Under the pieces are notes generated by a model. It was given only the letters and a program-made list of their open reading frames with translations. It made no database searches and was not told the origin of the DNA. The translations under genes and the position numbers were made by a program. Positions 62,351 through 64,000 of a DNA stretch of 64,000 nt are shown here, in pieces (positions within the stretch are counted from its first letter, which is position 1; the number at the start of each line of letters is the position of its first letter). This stretch comes from JBDTCS01 sp039923455 (GTDB taxonomy: Bacteria > Bacteroidota > Ignavibacteria > Palsa-1295). Where the stretch lies: NCBI GenBank assembly GCA_039923455.1, contig JBDTCS010000135.1, positions 1 through 64,000 of the forward strand, read 5' to 3'.

Positions 62351-64000
62351 CTTCGCTTGGCTCCTCTTTCTCTTCGACCGCTTTCTTTTTGCGCCCACCA
62401 ACAGCGCCTCCGATACCAACGATGATGCCGGCGATTGCGAGGATGTTCGCGATCAGAGAGATCGTCCGACCTTGTGCGTATCGTGCGTCATAATAAGTTA
62501 GCTTGATCGTGTGCTCACCAGCCGGGACCTTCATCGCACGGAACGTATGATCAGCCTTGTAAATCGTTAGTGGCTTACCATCAAGCGTGGCCGTCCAATC
62601 GGGATACCAATTGTCGGACATGAATACGAGTCGATCACCTTGTGTGTTGGTCTTGATCTCGACCGATTCATTCTTGTATGAAGTAACATCAGCGTGCTCC
62701 TTCGCCTGATCGATCTGATTCGTATCGACCACACCGAGACCTTCCGGCTCCTTATCGAAATAGAGAACATCACGTGGATCGAACACGCCATCATGCATTG
62801 CGTGAAGTTGATCGATAGGGGCTTTCACCTCATAATGCCTTACGAGAAATACTCGCGGTAGTGCCTGCGGATTCTGCCATACAACTGTTGGCTGCGCTTT
62901 CTGCTGACCCTCTTGTGCTTGGGTTTGCTCTTTCGAAATATAGACCGGCGTGAACCGAGCTTGATCTTCGGTGATCGCGCCGTTCGCGATGATATACTTC
63001 GTGTTCAACATATTCCACATAAATGGATTGTTGATCACATTGCCGTTCGCGTTGCCCGTGATATCGACGACATCCTGATAGGAACGCATCTTTGCAGCAT
63101 GATAACCGGCAATAGTCTGCATGCCAAATGCGGCGATCGAGTTACTAACGGCGTTGTTCAGATCAAGGACGCGATAGAGGCCTTTATCTTGTTTGATAAA
63201 ATCCACGTAATCATGATTGGCAAAGTGTTCGTCGTATTCAGCCTTGGTTGTGATCTCGAGCGGACGCGTATCGACGCGCCAAAGATCAAAAGCAGAAAGT
63301 ACAAAAATCCCAACTCCGAGTATGAACGGCGAGACTTTCATTCTGCGCAAGAACATGAAGATGAGTCCCGAGGCAACAATCAGGAGTAACATTCCAATCA
63401 CTGCATCATTCATTGCAACCGACGCAACGTATTCCTGAAGCGATACAATGGTAGACACATACGACTTTCCACTCTTGGCCATATCTGCCTTCATGCTGCT
63501 CTCGAATGCACTCCGACCGATGAGAAATACGATGAGCAGTGCACCACCGGCGTACATAGCATACTGAAAATATTTGGCGACTCTCGATTCTTCTTGTCGA
63601 TCGTTCGCCTTCCAAATCTTGAGCAGATACTCCAGCATGAGCCCCGCCAAGATTGGAAAGCAAAGTTGCATCAGGACGAGCGCCATACTTGGTGCTCGAA
63701 ATTTATTGAAGACCGGGAAATTATGAAACATCGGTCCGAAGACGACCGGAAACGTCCCGCCAAAAGAAAGCAAAATTGCAAAGACACTGATGATCGCAAG
63801 GGGCCCAACGATTCTATCCTTTTTCCACAAGACGAAAATTCCGACGACCGCGAGCAGCAATACAATAATGCCTGTATAATTTGCTGTGTCGGTAAACGGC
63901 ATTTGTCCCCAATAGGTCGGCAGGCGAACGTTGTCCGGGACATTGAGATCACCACCCGAGTATGGCATCTTGCCATAACCAAACCAACCCGGTACAATGA
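62334..64000 (-). CDS. YfhO-type multi-pass membrane protein, C-terminal part (5' truncated by window edge)
   Basis: The frame is open to the right edge (residues before ATG 63968 read ...VPGWFGYGK), so the gene begins beyond the window; about 555 residues are visible of a family usually 750-900 long. The visible part has at least five transmembrane helices, then an extracytoplasmic beta-rich domain with VFMSDNWYPDWTATLDGKPL and VPAGEHTIKLTYYD, the hallmark C-terminal segment of bacterial membrane protein YfhO. A final helix (ISLIANILAIAGIIVGI) and a charged tail (KKKAVEEKEE) follow. YfhO proteins are thought to be GT-C-like and linked to (lipo)teichoic-acid or other glycan modification; the role here is unknown. 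Confidence 0.88.
   Translation of the reverse strand, partial: IVPGWFGYGKMPYSGGDLNVPDNVRLPTYWGQMPFTDTANYTGIIVLLLAVVGIFVLWKKDRIVGPLAIISVFAILLSFGGTFPVVFGPMFHNFPVFNKFRAPSMALVLMQLCFPILAGLMLEYLLKIWKANDRQEESRVAKYFQYAMYAGGALLIVFLIGRSAFESSMKADMAKSGKSYVSTIVSLQEYVASVAMNDAVIGMLLLIVASGLIFMFLRRMKVSPFILGVGIFVLSAFDLWRVDTRPLEITTKAEYDEHFANHDYVDFIKQDKGLYRVLDLNNAVSNSIAAFGMQTIAGYHAAKMRSYQDVVDITGNANGNVINNPFMWNMLNTKYIIANGAITEDQARFTPVYISKEQTQAQEGQQKAQPTVVWQNPQALPRVFLVRHYEVKAPIDQLHAMHDGVFDPRDVLYFDKEPEGLGVVDTNQIDQAKEHADVTSYKNESVEIKTNTQGDRLVFMSDNWYPDWTATLDGKPLTIYKADHTFRAMKVPAGEHTIKLTYYDARYAQGRTISLIANILAIAGIIVGIGGAVGGRKKKAVEEKEEPSEETPEA

Overview
The window reads as chromosomal DNA from a free-living member of the Bacteroidota/Chlorobiota group, most like the Kapabacteria (Kapaibacteriota) side of it. 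This is inferred from gene content, not from a marker-gene search. At least eight predicted secreted proteins end in a type IX secretion (T9SS) C-terminal sorting domain of the form NPNPF...V.DVLGR...G.Y. A TonB-dependent receptor is paired with a DUF4249 lipoprotein. Most start codons lack a clear Shine-Dalgarno sequence. The window also holds an aerobic tyrosine/homogentisate route and a proton-pumping complex I. I see no rRNA, tRNA, insertion sequence, prophage or CRISPR array.

Layout. 1-7065: the end of a complex I (nuo) operon, with nuoL (partial), nuoM and nuoN; a T9SS-type subtilisin-like protease gene sits between nuoL and nuoM. 7094-12887: aspartase, an alpha/beta hydrolase, a secreted beta-propeller protein and 4-hydroxyphenylpyruvate dioxygenase. 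13046-19551: a DacB-type D-Ala-D-Ala carboxypeptidase, an active/inactive M16 peptidase pair, a Gfo/Idh/MocA oxidoreductase and a small T9SS cargo. 20026-27480: the DUF4249/TonB-receptor pair, a TIR-TM-FlgO/TolB_N-like-TPR signalling protein and a secreted CAP-domain protein. 27499-31578: miaB, an exported propeller protein and murA, which carries Asp in place of the fosfomycin-target Cys. 31605-37708: a propeller protein and a giant surface protein. 37859-39936: mtgA and an Rsm22/METTL17-type methyltransferase, back to back. 40152-51380: a small ORF, a DUF1800/DUF1501 pair, a second giant LamG/choice-of-anchor protein and an OmpA-family protein, all on the + strand. 51396-58257: free methionine-R-sulfoxide reductase, a small membrane protein and a three-gene CzcCBA-like metal efflux operon whose adaptor seems to have lost its lipoyl domain. 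58281-64000: two paralogous small exported proteins of an unrecognised family, a DUF2306 membrane protein, homogentisate dioxygenase, an SDR oxidoreductase and the end of a YfhO-type membrane protein.

How the parts relate. Hpd (about 12 kb) and HmgA (about 60 kb) catalyse consecutive steps of tyrosine breakdown but lie about 48 kb apart. MurA, MtgA and DacB serve peptidoglycan synthesis and remodelling. Cell-surface export is the dominant theme: one long + strand block (40.8-51.4 kb) encodes large surface proteins, a T9SS-tagged DUF1501 protein with an apparent Tat signal and an OmpA-like peptidoglycan anchor. The items I consider most worth a second look are the lipoyl-less efflux adaptor, the TIR fusion, the small MSRCPSGY paralogue family, the Tat-plus-T9SS DUF1501 protein, the protease gene inside the nuo operon, and three convergent gene pairs in which the reverse gene's TAA stop lies in the loop of the forward gene's terminator hairpin.
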